Program-made: the position numbers and the translations under genes
The notes under the pieces: model-generated
Seen by the model: only the letters and a program-made list of their open reading frames with translations
The model's database searches: none
What the model was told of the DNA's origin: nothing
Assembly (NCBI GenBank): GCA_024349245.1
Contig: JALDNG010000038.1
Location: 1,302,001 to 1,366,000 of the forward strand
Reading direction: 5' to 3'
DNA length: 64,000 nucleotides
Source: Neodontobutis hainanensis
Taxonomy: Eukaryota > Chordata > Actinopteri > Gobiiformes > Odontobutidae
Shown here: positions 11,838 through 21,272 of the stretch, piece after piece
Numbering within the stretch: the first letter of the stretch is position 1
Layout of the letters: each line of letters begins with the position of its first letter

Positions 11838-12060
11838 CTCTGGAGACCGGAGCCATCTTTTGTACCAGGCTGTAAACATGTTTTTTACACCCGTAAAGTC
11901 GCCATTGGGCTTCTCCTTATATTTCCGCTTTTGGAGCCTGCCCTCTGGTGGACGGCGGTATATCGTCGTATTTTGCTGTATTTTGACGTTTGGCGGCGCC
12001 CTTACGCAACGAGCATTTAGGAGGTTTCATGGGAAACGCTTGGTCTGAACGCGAGAGCGA
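11838..12060 (+). repeat. Dispersed percomorph repeat fragment
   Basis: The run 'TTTTGTACCAGGCTGTAAAC' followed by 'AAAGTCGCCATTGGGCTTCT' and 'TTTTGGAGCCTGCCCTCTGG' belongs, to my recollection, to a repeat seen very often in spiny-rayed fish genomes. That repeat carries 'CAGGCTGTAAACATG' and 'CGCTTTTGGAGCC' in the same order. Class and full boundaries cannot be settled from one degraded copy. Confidence 0.5.
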
Positions 12061-12142
12061 GCAGGACACTGACTGTAGTTTTTCCTAACGGCCACTGGTG
12101 TCAGTAACTGTTAGGTTTTTCTGAAAGTTACGTAATGCCCCT

Positions 12143-12470
12143 TTAATCCTCAAGGGAAAATTCAGTTTTGTTTACTGTAACATGTATTACTATAATTAAA
12201 GTCGTTTTCTTGAAATGCTTTCTTACAAATTAGAAATAAACCTTGACCTAAAACATTACATTATCATGAGGGTCACTGTGTTTACTTTGATTTTTGGATT
12301 GTGTTGTGGCAGATTTAAGAAAAGTTAAATCCTCTTAAAAAATATAATTTTCTGCCAACTTGGTATAGCATTCAGAACCTTTCTTCTATTATGATAAAAT
12401 GAGTAAATGAGGTAAATTAAGTTGAATCAACATTGTTGCTTGAATCCAGTGGAGTGTATAGCACGGCTGT
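12143..12470 (+). repeat. Repeated block, copy 2
   Basis: Same-orientation homologue of 3,993-4,300 (see that entry for shared runs). It carries an extra ~40-bp stretch ('ATTATCATGAGGGTCACTGT' and neighbours) absent from copy 1, and a duplicated 'GAGTAAAT'. No kinase sequence follows it; homology fades after 'TTGAATCCAGTGGA'. The two copies are 8.15 kb apart and bracket the kinase gene and LINE-A. Confidence 0.85.
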
Positions 12471-12774
12471 TTTCTGATCTGATTAAGTTGTGCTTTACTA
12501 ATAAGAACCCTAACCCTACTTACAATATTAGCACAGAATGGCCATGTTATCATAAGTATCGGGAATTCAACTGCATTGACATTTAGACAATTTGAGCAAA
12601 ATATAGTCACTAACTGTGCACTAAGATAGCTGTTAGAGTTCAGCCAGACGCAGTGAAATAATGGATGAGAAGGTTGTCAACAAACCGCTTTATTGCAGGA
12701 ACTTAAACGGTTTATGTTGGCCACAACCACGCCAAAATACAAGAAAAGTTTCTAACTTGCTGTAACTCTAGTAC
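12471..12774. other. Short unique stretch, no gene seen
   Basis: There is no ORF or repeat of note. A two-unit CCCTAA run near 12,507 is too short to be telomeric. Confidence 0.4.
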
Positions 12775-12912
12775 TTTGGCAGAGTGATTAGCACTCCTGC
12801 TGTCTTGCCTCACAGCAAGAAGGTCCTTGTTTCCATTCCCATCCAGGATAGGGTCTTTCTGTGTGAATGCTCTGGGGGGCTCCGGTTTCTTCTACAACTA
12901 AGGACATGTACA
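12775..12912 (+). repeat. tRNA-derived SINE fragment (family 1 head)
   Basis: 'GGCAGAGTGATTAGCACTCC', 'CTCACAGCAAGAAGGTCC' and a degraded 'TCTTTCTGTGTGAATGC' match the tRNA-like head of the SINE at 22,699-23,090. The middle and tail are missing and the B-box is mutated, so this is an old truncated copy. Confidence 0.65.
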
Positions 12913-12934
12913 ATAGGCATGTCATGTCTCAAGT

Positions 12935-13119
12935 GGGGCTGCACAATATTGGAAAAAAATTACATTGCAATATTTTTTTTCCCAACGGTATATATTGCGA
13001 TATTGAGAGCCATCAATCCAGGCTAAAGTCAATCAACAATTCCATGATATTAATAATTTCACTAATAAGCAAGCTTCATTACAAGTGACAAAAAGGTCAC
13101 TTAATATTTTAATCCAAAA
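12935..13119 (+). repeat. Older dispersed repeat, left part, split by DIRS insertion
   Basis: It starts at 'GGGGCTGCACAATATTGG' and runs through 'TATATTGCGATATTGAGAG' to 'CACTTAATATTTTAATCC'. I recognise this wording from a widespread teleost repeat. Its continuation reappears at 16,724, on the other side of the DIRS element. The class is uncertain, possibly a nonautonomous DNA transposon. Confidence 0.5.
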
Positions 13120-13292
13120 TTTCGAGGGAACTCGCACTGCGTCGGGAAACCGACACTATGGGGAACGCCCTCAGCGTGACGGCTCTGAAGTATGAATGAA
13201 ACTAGACCAATCCTGATTGGTGCAACGTAATGCCGTAGTACGTGCCGACGTACCCGGAAGTATAAAAGGGGCGCCGGCTCACCACAGCGCTA
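13120..13292 (+). repeat. DIRS left inverted terminal repeat
   Basis: The reverse complement of this arm is found at 16,518-16,685: 'CCTGATTGGTGCAACGTAAT' and 'GGAAGTATAAAAGGGGCGCC' read as their complements there. Its first 46 bases (13,121-13,166) also match the complement of 16,354-16,399, the first half of the internal complementary region, with essentially one mismatch. Confidence 0.9.
13261..13268 (+). promoter_or_regulatory. TATA box of DIRS element
   Basis: TATAAAAG lies in the left terminal repeat, ~90 bp upstream of the first gag-like ATG (13,353). CCAAT-type sequences sit ~50 bp upstream on both strands (CCAATCCTGATTGG at 13,207-13,220). It is well placed to drive the element transcript. 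Confidence 0.5.
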
Positions 13293-13352
13293 ATTTTTCG
13301 CTCTTCAGACAATTGCTCGAAGTGTGTGACCGTGATCCTTATAGAAGCAAGA

Positions 13353-14990
13353 AATGGCGAGTGAACAGCTCAAACAGTGTGTGTACCCCTGCCCTCGGTA
13401 AATGTCACGGGCAGGGACACGCACGCCATGTGTGTGAGCTGTTTGGGAGTGCAGCACGCTCGGTCAGCTCTCTCGATAGCTGGCTGTGGGCATGGTGAGG
13501 CGCCCCCGCGGCTAAATAGTGGGGATCGCAGCTTGAACTAGTTGATGAGACTGCTGAGGCATTGTCGGAATTACCAGACATGTCCAAGGCCAGTCCTCCT
13601 CGTGCAGAAGCCTGGGATGAGGCTTCTTCTGCACGTGGAAAGGGGCCGGGACTGGAGCTATCTACATCTGGGGAAGTGGATGTGCTCAGCACTGAGGCGG
13701 GTGACGCTGAGGCTCACTCGTCCAATCATTTGCCCGCTAAATAAGCAGAGAGAAAGAAGAAATCTGAGGCCCGTTCTCCTCGTGCAGAAGCCCACAATGA
13801 GGCTTCTTCTGCACGAGGAAAGGGTCCGGGGCTTGAGCTGTCCACATCTGAGGTTGTGGATGTGCTCGGCACCGAGGCGGGTGACGGCGAGGAAAAGCTC
13901 ATGCATCAAGCGGGTTTTGCCATTTTTCACAGCTGACTGTGAGCACTGTGATGCACTCCCCGTCAGAGTGCTGCGCTCCCGCCTGGCCGTGTTTGACGGA
14001 GAAAAAAAAAATAAATTTCCCAATCATCATCAGACAGTTCTGATGCCCTTCCTCCACGAGCAGAAGCCTGTGATGACGCTTCTTGCACTAGGGAGGGGGC
14101 CGGTGCTTGAGCAAGAGAGAGAAGAAAATCCTCAGCACCGTGGCGGATGACGCGGAGGTTTACTCGTCACCTCACGTGCCCGCTTAGAAGGAGCTCATTA
14201 AGGCGGTGCTTTCTGCAACACAGAAGCATGACAAAACAAATATGGAGAGAGCTAGTTAGACCACACTCCTCCCGCCTCTCTAATCAAAATAAAAAGCAAC
14301 TTGGGGGGAGGCCGCGGGAGGGGAGGTGTTTGGAAGGCCAGTGACCTCCCTCTCGCTGCGGGGTCTTCACTAAAAACCCACCAAACCTCGTAGAGAGACG
14401 TTGGTGAGGGTGGGCAGGGCATAGGTAGCGGCAGAGTTGGGCAGGGGCATGTCTCCAGGCATGCCAGGCCGATCTGGTAAAGTCTGGGATGAGGGTGAGA
14501 CAGTCACACCTGAGGATGTGGCTGAGCTCCGCAGAGCGACGGATTTGTCTCTCCGGGTCACCAGGGAGATGGGCTTCCCTGCTTCCTGGTGGCCATGGAG
14601 AGGCATTTAGGAAAGAATGCCAAATCTTTCAGGCATCAGGGACTAGGATAAACGTTTCCTCCTGTGTGCTCCTCTTTCGCCTTCGGGCCTGGTCAACAGT
14701 TTTACGGTCGTCGGCAGGGTTCAGGAGGCGAGGAGGCAAACTGCGGCGTTCCTGCAGTTCATCCCTCGCTGCTCCAAGCCAAAAAGGGGCTGATTCTAAA
14801 AAGGACCGGCCCCAGCCATCATTGAGCTCCTCGAAACGTCGCCAGAGCCCCTCCCCAGGGAGCTCGGCAACAGAGGAGGCGTTCTCGCACAAAGCCGGTT
14901 CAGCAGAAGGGCGACTTGAGGGCCGTCCTTCAGGCTACAAAGGCTTTGGGGAAGAGGTCCTGTCTGTAGTAAGGACCTCTGAGGGCTGAC
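13353..14990 (+). pseudogene. DIRS gag-like remnant
   Basis: The frame shifts several times. Recognisable pieces are a Cys/His motif read as YPCPR, then DTHAMCVSCLGVQHARSAL (13,406-13,465), and later EHCDALPVRVLRSRLAVFDGE (~13,936-14,000). Both parts are known to me as contiguous in fish DIRS gag proteins. Between and after them lie three imperfect repeats of a unit read as PRAEAxDEASSARGKGPGLE (see the separate entry). The C-terminal part (14,550-14,900), with a degraded 'RQTAAFLQFIPR', resembles the end of the same gag. Numerous stops exclude function. Confidence 0.7.
13585..14170 (+). repeat. Three imperfect repeats inside DIRS gag
   Basis: Units start near 13,585, 13,769 and 14,043. Each contains a form of 'CCTCGTGCAGAAGCC...GATGAGGCTTCTTCTGCACG', then 'GGCCGGGACTGGAGCT', 'GATGTGCTCAGCACTGAGGC' and 'GGGTGACG'. 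Unit lengths differ (~184 and ~274 bp spacing), and the gag piece EHCDALPVRVL sits between units 2 and 3. Tandem duplication within the coding region before its decay is the simplest reading. Confidence 0.75.
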
Positions 14991-15019
14991 TTGGTTTCTA
15001 GCCCAAGGGCCAGTGCTGG

Positions 15020-15385
15020 GAGCATAATGTCGCCGGAAATCCGTTTCGACAGACGCCTTCCTCACTGGGTGGGGCGCGGTCATGGACGGCCGCTTTTTTC
15101 TCAAGGTCTGTGGCAGGAGCGGCATGTTCTATGGCACATAAACTGCCTGGAAATGCCACTCCGACGATATGTCGGTGGTGGCGTACCTAAACCATGAGGG
15201 GGTCTGAGATCGCGCCGTTTTTACAGACTGGCGCATCAGATCCTCCTATGGTCCCAGGGTAAACGATCGTTCATCAGAGTGATGTACGTTCCTGGGGATC
15301 AGAATTATGGAGCAGACATCCTGTCGAGGCAGGGGCTGAAAGGCAAGGGAAATGGAGACTTCACCCAGAGGTGGTAAAGTCTATA
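15020..15385 (+). pseudogene. DIRS RNase H-like domain remnant
   Basis: Across frames it reads TDAFLTGWGAVMDGR, then a 'WHINCLEM' block, then MSVVAYLNHEGGLRS, LAHQILLWSQGK, YVPGDQNYGADILSRQG and a trailing WRLHPEVV-like end. This order (TDAS..GWGA, ..NCLE, ..D..V..Y.N.QGG, ..G..N..AD.LSR) is the RNase H that follows RT in fish DIRS elements. A short internal deletion lies at 15,155-15,165. No RT motifs (YIDD, PFGL) occur before it, so the RT core has been lost. Confidence 0.75.
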
Positions 15386-15739
15386 TACAACAGGTATCCC
15401 TGTCAAAAACATTGTGTGTTTTCCTCACGCATCCAACCCTGCGGGGTTTGGATGCCATGGTTCAGATGTAGCTGAGGCTGCGTCTGTGTGCAGTTTCCCC
15501 AATAGCGCTGCTCCCAGGAGTTCTAGAGAACACTGCAGACGGACCCCCCCATGGCAGATTCCTTCAAGGAGGGTCCTGCCGTCTCAGGCCCCAGCCAGAG
15601 AGCTAGAAGCTTTGAGTCTGACCCCTGGGGGCTCAGTAATTATAAGATGGCCCGCCGGGAGGTGTTGTAGAGATCATACTCAGTTCCAGGGCTCCTTCCA
15701 CGAGAGGGTGGTTAGAAAAGAAGTGGCGTGACTGCAATT

Positions 15740-16320
15740 GTGGCATTTCACGCCGCTGTAAGTGAGGGGCCTCTGAGGAGGCACTCTTCGGTCATATGCT
15801 TCCTCTATGGTAAATGGAGGATGAGACCTGCGACTCATCCCAGAGTCCCAATGTGGGACTTGGCGGTGGCACTGGAAGGGTTGGCTGAGGCCCCCTTTGA
15901 GCCACTTGAATCGACAACAGATCGAGGTCTGGCATTTAAGGTGGCGCTGCTCCTTGTAATTACCTTGCTTAAGAGGTTGGGAGGGACTCCAGGCCCTGGC
16001 TATAACACCAATTGCCCTGGAGTCTGCCCCCGGAGGGGTTAAGGCCATCTTGCATCTGAGGCCAGGCGGCCTACGCTCTTGCAGGTATTGCATCCTCCGC
16101 GGTACGTGTCGGCTGAAGAAGCGAGACTTCATTTGCTCTGTCTGGTCAGAGCACTGCAAACCTATTTGCGGAAGTCTTCGCAGTGGAGAAAATCAAACCA
16201 ACTGTTAGTGTGATTCGGGTTTCCTAAGAAGGATCTGCCCGCAACTAAGCAGACGGTCAGTAAGCGCTAGGGTGCTTTCGTCCTAAGGGGGGCATGCACT
16301 CCAGCCTCATAAACTAGACT
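15740..16320 (+). pseudogene. DIRS tyrosine recombinase remnant, C-terminus missing
   Basis: VPMWDLAVALEGLAEAPFEP, then LESTTDRGLAFKVALLL (to ~15,960), and FPKKDLPATKQTVSK-like codons near 16,220-16,260 match the core-binding and early catalytic region of fish DIRS recombinases as I recall them. The terminal part with the HxxR and catalytic Tyr is absent. Only a possible MHSS trace is left near 16,290 before the 3' structure starts. There are stops and frameshifts throughout. Confidence 0.7.
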
Positions 16321-16353
16321 AGGCATGGGTCGGTGTGGCGTAGTGGGTATTTC

Positions 16354-16459
16354 GTTCCCCATAGTGTCGGTCTCCCGACGCAGTGCGAGTTCCCTCGAAA
16401 GGGAACGTCTCGGGTTACGTATGCAACCCTTGTTCCCTGAGAAGGGAACAAGACACTGC
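16354..16459 (+). repeat. DIRS internal complementary region
   Basis: It has two abutting halves. 16,354-16,399 is the complement of the left terminus (13,121-13,166); 16,405-16,459 is the complement of the right terminus (16,669-16,723), the same length of 55 bases with a few mismatches. In the DIRS replication model this region serves to align the two termini into a circle before recombinase-mediated integration. The few bases between the halves (16,400-16,404) would be the junction. Confidence 0.85.
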
Positions 16460-16517
16460 GTCGACCAGCCACGCCTCCCCATGCCCGGGAGCAATTGTTT
16501 TTTAATTGCAAAAGACT

Positions 16518-16723
16518 AGCGCCGTGGTGAGCCGGCGCCCCTTTTATACTTCCGGGTACGCCGGCACATACTACGGCATTACGTTGCACCAATCAGGATT
16601 GGTCTAGTTTCATTCATAATTCAGAGCCGTCACGCTGAGGGCGTTCCCCATAGTGTCGGTTTCCTGTCGCAGTGTCTCGTTCCCTTCTCAGGGAACAAGG
16701 GTTACATACGTAACCTGAGACGT
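16518..16723 (-). repeat. DIRS right inverted terminal repeat and extension
   Basis: 16,518-16,685 mirrors the left terminal repeat. 16,686-16,723 is the right-specific extension ('AGGGAACAAGGGTTACATAC...'), which has its complement in the internal complementary region, as expected for DIRS elements with non-identical termini. Confidence 0.88.
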
Positions 16724-17622
16724 ATTTTTAGAGTGTGGGACCTCTCATAAGGCACAGCACACAGCCATCACTTTTATTACTATCGCTGCTTTGATTAGCG
16801 CATTCGCGCTGACTATGTTTACCTCCGCCTCTCCCTCCCCGACTGGGTAAAGTGTCAGGATGAACAACACGTATTTGTCCCAAACAGCTGTCAATAGAAG
16901 CCGCATTATTCGCGACCTCCCTGTCACTACCTCGGCCACGGCAAGTACACCCGCCCCGGCTGTAAAGCAGCAGTTGCTACGCGCACACGGCTTCCCTTCT
17001 CAACCTCCCTGTCACTACCGCGGCCAGAGCGACTAGTTTCCTCCCGTTTATTTTACTGTGTTTGGCAAAATGTGGGAAAAAACGGAGTGTGCTTTATGCA
17101 GCTACAGAGAGAGGCACGAGCAGCGCCGCCGCTGTCGAAGTTAAACACGCACTGTCACTCTCTCTCATTCTCACTTTCACTCGGCTGAAAAGACTCTAAA
17201 GGCAGATATTCTCCCTCAGAATCAGAGTCAGCCATTACTAATGCCAAAGCTTCATCACAGGTGTATTTTTTATTTGTTATTTAAATGTTTACCAGCTTGC
17301 GTGTAGAGAATGAGGCTTCTATTGAGCTGGTCCTGACACTCCCACTGAGACGCGTCTTTGAGGTCTTCTTCTACAAAAATTTTTAATGGCAACACATGGC
17401 AAGTACAGGGTGGAAGGGAGTGAAAACAATAGAGCGCAACAATTTTCTCTCCCTTAGCCATGCTGGAATACGCTGTGGTTTGTTAACGACTGGAATCGGA
17501 CAATTGCTTTCCTTATGTCACATCCGTGTTTTTTTTCTGGTTTACTCGGCCCATGGTCCCGCCTTAAAATCTTGTTCAACCCCCCCCCGCAATCTCAGAC
17601 CAATTTGTCTGTGTGTTCAATA
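16724..17622 (+). repeat. Older dispersed repeat, right part
   Basis: This continues the repeat broken at 13,119. It is GC-richer than the surroundings, with runs such as 'GTGCTTTATGCAGCTACAGA', 'CAGCCATTACTAATGCCAAA' and 'TTTACTCGGCCCATGGT'. I associate these with the same teleost repeat that begins GGGCTGCACAATATTGG. It ends near 'CAATCTCAGACCAATTTGTC'. No transposase coding is seen, so it is probably a nonautonomous element. Confidence 0.45.
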
Positions 17623-18398
17623 AGAATAAGAAAGCAGTCTGGCTGGCCAGCCTAGCAAAATATAGCACTGCACACGTGATAATAGCTTTAGTAGAATACA
17701 TAGCCTACTTGCCACAAGCAATGTTGTAGCCTTGGACATATGTCTTCTATCTTCAGCATAAAGTACACAACCTTCCATTTTCACTACAATGGGCTTCCTC
17801 ACTAACAAACCTATTATGTGTGCTTGAATATCTGAGGGAACAAAAATGCTGTGGAAATGACTGTGTATACTCAGTGGAATTGCCTGCTCTGTGTCCCAAT
17901 GGGCCACTCTGAAAGCACAATTACTCTTTGAATTATTCAGTCAGCATTGAGGTTACCACAATTTGTAGCTGTCACTGAGAGGTGTTCAACACTCATGACA
18001 TGTTGTCCCTTGATCCTTCTACCCTGTTATCGCTAATTATTTTTGCTTAAGAACTCCATTTTAATTCCCTAACTCCACTTAAGGATTAATTTGTGTTTAT
18101 TTAGGAGTAAAGCCAATTCCTCAACCTTGTGTATTTTATAAATAAAGGCAGGCTCCTACGGTAGCCCTGCAGGAACATATGTACAAATCTGCTGGAAATA
18201 TGGTGGGTGATGAGTTCAGTGTGAAAACAAAATGGATTTATGTTATAAATGTCATGACCATCTGAGAGTGTGTTTTTACCACAGTTGCCAATTAAGACCA
18301 ACTGGCTCAGTTGAAGTTGCTTAATATTCCTTTAGCTGTGAACAATCTCACGTGTGTCCTTTAATGCTAAATAGAACCATATGTATTAATTATGTATA
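17623..18398. other. Intergenic sequence, no gene seen
   Basis: AT-rich unique-looking sequence between the nested repeats and LINE-B. The ORF at 17,617-17,907 (-) has no recognisable motif. Confidence 0.4.
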
Positions 18399-21124
18399 AT
18401 GATTTTATAATTTCAAATTAGCTTGATTTTATGTTTTTAACAGAAACATGATTAGACAGCAAGACTGGAAATGCTGTCCTTATTAAATCCACCCCATCGA
18501 ATTTCACATTTTTATCCAAAATGCGGGAAAACAAAAAGGGTGGTGGTGTATGTGCTATTCTTAGGGATAATATTCTTATCCAGAAACTATCACTTGGGGA
18601 GTTTTCATCATTTGAGTATGTGTCATTCAAAATGGAGTTGAGGTTTTCTACATCTATTTTAGTTGTTGTTCTTTACAAAGAAACCACCCCAACAATCTGA
18701 TGATTTTATTGATGAGTTTACATAAATGCTTTCTGTTATCTGCACAGAAATTGAACAAATAGTCATATCAGGTGATTTTAATGTGCATGTGGATAATGTT
18801 TGTGACAGAAATGCCAAAGAATTTTCTACTATTCTTGATACTTTTGGTCTTTGTCAGCATGTTAATGAGCCGACCCATAATAGAGGTCACACTCTGGACC
18901 TTGTCATTACTAAGGGTGTTCATATTTTAGATGTCACTGTGATTGATGTTGCTCTGTCTGATCATTCTTGTGTCTTTTTCCATCTGTCCATGATTCCAAA
19001 ACTTGCTGCTGGACCTACAGTTGTTCAGAAGAGGCACATTAATGATAACACCAGGACACAGTTTATGGAGGCAATCAGGTTTGAAAATGCCTCATCAGGT
19101 CAAGTTGATGATTTGTTGAATTGTTATACTTCAGGTGTTTTAAATGTTATGGACACCATTGCTCTTGTTAAGGTTAAAGTGATGAGGAAGAGGCAGAAGG
19201 CTTCGTGGAGCAATGCTCCTTCTGTCAGGGCACAGAAAAGGCAATGCCAAAAAGCTGAAAGAAAATGGCGTAAATTGAAACTCTTAATTCATTATGAGGT
19301 ATACAAAGAAAATTTTCAATCAAACTTTGCAAAAAGCAAGAGAAATATTCTCAGAGCTCATCAACAATAGCAGTAACAACTCTCGTGTCCTGTTTGCTAC
19401 AGTGAACAGATTAACAAACCCTCTAGCTCCATTTCCTCCAGAATTAGTTTCCACCACTAAATGCAATGAGTTTGCATTGTTTTTTAACGACAAGGTTCAA
19501 GGCATTAAACATGCGATACAGTCCAAAGGGCATACAACAACACTGTAGCCACCTCGGAGACACTTGGTTGGGTTTACACATTTTACAACCATCAATGACA
19601 GAACAATTGAAAAAACTGTCTCCAGCCTCAGTTCATCCACCTGCTGCCTCGATGTTCTACCCACTAGATTTCAGTACTAAGCAGTTTGTTACAACAACTC
19701 ACTAATATAGTCAATAATTCCTTACAGTCTGGAACTTTTCCAATGGCTTTAAAAACTGCTGTCATCAAGCCTCTCCTAAAGAAGAGCAGTCTTGATGCTA
19801 CAGTGCTCAACAACTATCGGCCCATATCAAACCTGCCATTTTTAGGGAAAGTCATCTAAAAAGTTGTATATCAGCAACTTAATGACTTTCTATTACTTAA
19901 CAACTGCTTTGATTCTTTTAAGTCAGGTTTTAGGCCCCATCACAGACTGAGACTGCACTTATCAAAGTCACAAATGACATCCGTCTGAAGACTGACGCGG
20001 GCAAAGTCTCTGTCTTAGTTCTGTTGGACTTGAGTGCTGCGTTTGATATGACCATGGAATCATGTCACAAAGATTAGAGGAATAAGCATCTCTGGAACTG
20101 CTCTTAAATGGTTTCAGTCATATCTTGAAGACAGGAAGTACTTCGTTTCGGTTGGTAACTGTGTATCAGATCAAATGGCGCTGACATGTGGGGTTCCACA
20201 GGGGTCTATCTTGGGACCTCTATTATTAAATCGTTACATGCTTCCTTTAGGCCAGTTAATACACAGCTGTGGTGTATCCTACCATAATTATGCAGATGAC
20301 ACTCAGATTTACATTTCACTCATAATAGGTGAAAATGGACCAATCCATTCACTGTGTCACTGCATCGAACAGATTGATGTGTGGATGCAAAATAATTTTC
20401 TACAACTGAACAGAAACAAGACAAACTAATCATCTTTGGGCCACAGAAACAAACAGAAAGCGTCAACAGTCACCTCGAGTCTCTTTCTCTAAAATCTAAA
20501 AACCAGGTTAGAAATCTAGGGGTCATCATGGACTCAGATTTAAATTTCCAGAGTCACATTAAGTCAGTTACATCATCTGCATTTTATCACCTTAAAAACA
20601 TTTCCAGAGTCAAAGGGATAATGTCTCAACCAGACTTATAGATACTTATTCATGCTTTTATCTCTAGCAGGTTAAATTACTGTAACTGCCTGCTCACTGG
20701 TCTCTCAAAACAAGGGTTAAGACAGCTGCAGCTTATTCAGAATGCTGGTGCTCGAGTTCTAACTAACACCAGGAAGTACAACCACATCACGCCAGTTTTA
20801 AAATCTCTGCACTGGCTTCCTGTTGCTCAGAGAATAGACTTTAAAACAGCACTGCTGGTTTACAAGTCTCTAAATGGTTTAGCACCAGAATATATTTCTG
20901 AAATGCTAGTAGCTTATGAGCCGCCTCGGACTCTGAGAACATCTGGGACAGGCCTTCTGCTCGTGCCCAGAGTTAGAACTAAACAGGGTGAAGCAACGTT
21001 TAAGTTTCATGCAGCAAAATTCTGGAACAGCCTCCCAGATGAAGTAAAACAAGCCTCAACTTTAACAATGTTCAAAGAGAGATTAAAAACCTTCCTTTTT
21101 AGTTCCGCCTACACCACAACTTAA
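18399..21124 (+). pseudogene. LINE-B endonuclease/reverse transcriptase remnant
   Basis: Conserved pieces in order are: KKGGGVCAI (~18,535), ISGDFNVHVDN (~18,767-18,800), ALSDHSCVFF (~18,952), an RT entry block KTAVIKPLLKKSSLD / NNYRPISNLPFLGKV (~19,750-19,855), LLDLSAAFD (~20,020-20,048), CGVPQGSILGPLLL (~20,187-20,228), YADDTQIY (~20,288-20,312) and a C-terminal block with LHWLPV-like, FWNSLPDEVK and ERLKTFLF (to 21,105). The catalytic YADD is retained but the ORF is split into at least five frames. Confidence 0.88.
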
Positions 21125-21272
21125 AGTGTTTTTTCTTTCTTCTTTTAAAATGTTTTTAATTTTTCTTATGTTTATAAATCTAAATCTTGTGTCATTTATT
21201 TCTGTAAAGGACTTTGAGTTACCCAGTGTATGAATTGTGCTATATAAATAAAATTGCCTTGCCTTGCCTATT
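18399..21272 (+). mobile_element. LINE-B: decayed CR1/L2-group retrotransposon
   Basis: It begins within an endonuclease domain (reading NDFIISN, then LDFMFLTET with the expected Trp codon changed to TGA) and ends with 'GTGCTATATAAATAAAATTG' followed by TTGCC repeats at 21,257-21,269. The 3' end resembles that of LINE-A but the tail unit differs. It is 5' truncated and carries many stops, frameshifts and small deletions, so it is considerably older than LINE-A. Confidence 0.88.

Larger units (their letters stand above)
13120..16723 (+). mobile_element. DIRS-like tyrosine-recombinase retrotransposon, internally deleted
   Basis: Inverted terminal repeats (13,120-13,292 and 16,518-16,685) and an internal complementary region (16,354-16,459) give the defining DIRS architecture. 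Between them, in order, are gag-like sequence, an RNase H-like domain and a tyrosine-recombinase N-terminal part, all on the plus strand and all broken by stops and frameshifts. At ~3.6 kb it is shorter than the 5-6 kb I expect for an intact fish DIRS element. The RT core is absent between gag (~14,990) and RNase H (~15,020), and the recombinase end is missing. It is a dead or nonautonomous copy. Confidence 0.88.

Noticed and set aside
3993..12470. Flanking repeat pair as LTRs of one 8.5-kb element
   Set aside because: The repeats lack TG...CA ends, no primer-binding site or gag-pol lies between them, and the internal region holds a host-type kinase and an opposite-strand LINE.
12505..12520. 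Telomere-like CCCTAACCCT
   Set aside because: Under two units long; expected by chance and not an interstitial telomere array.
13120..16723. Ty3/gypsy-type LTR retrotransposon as alternative for the element
   Set aside because: Ends are inverted rather than direct repeats, there is an internal complementary region, and the integrase-like part matches a tyrosine recombinase and not a DDE integrase.
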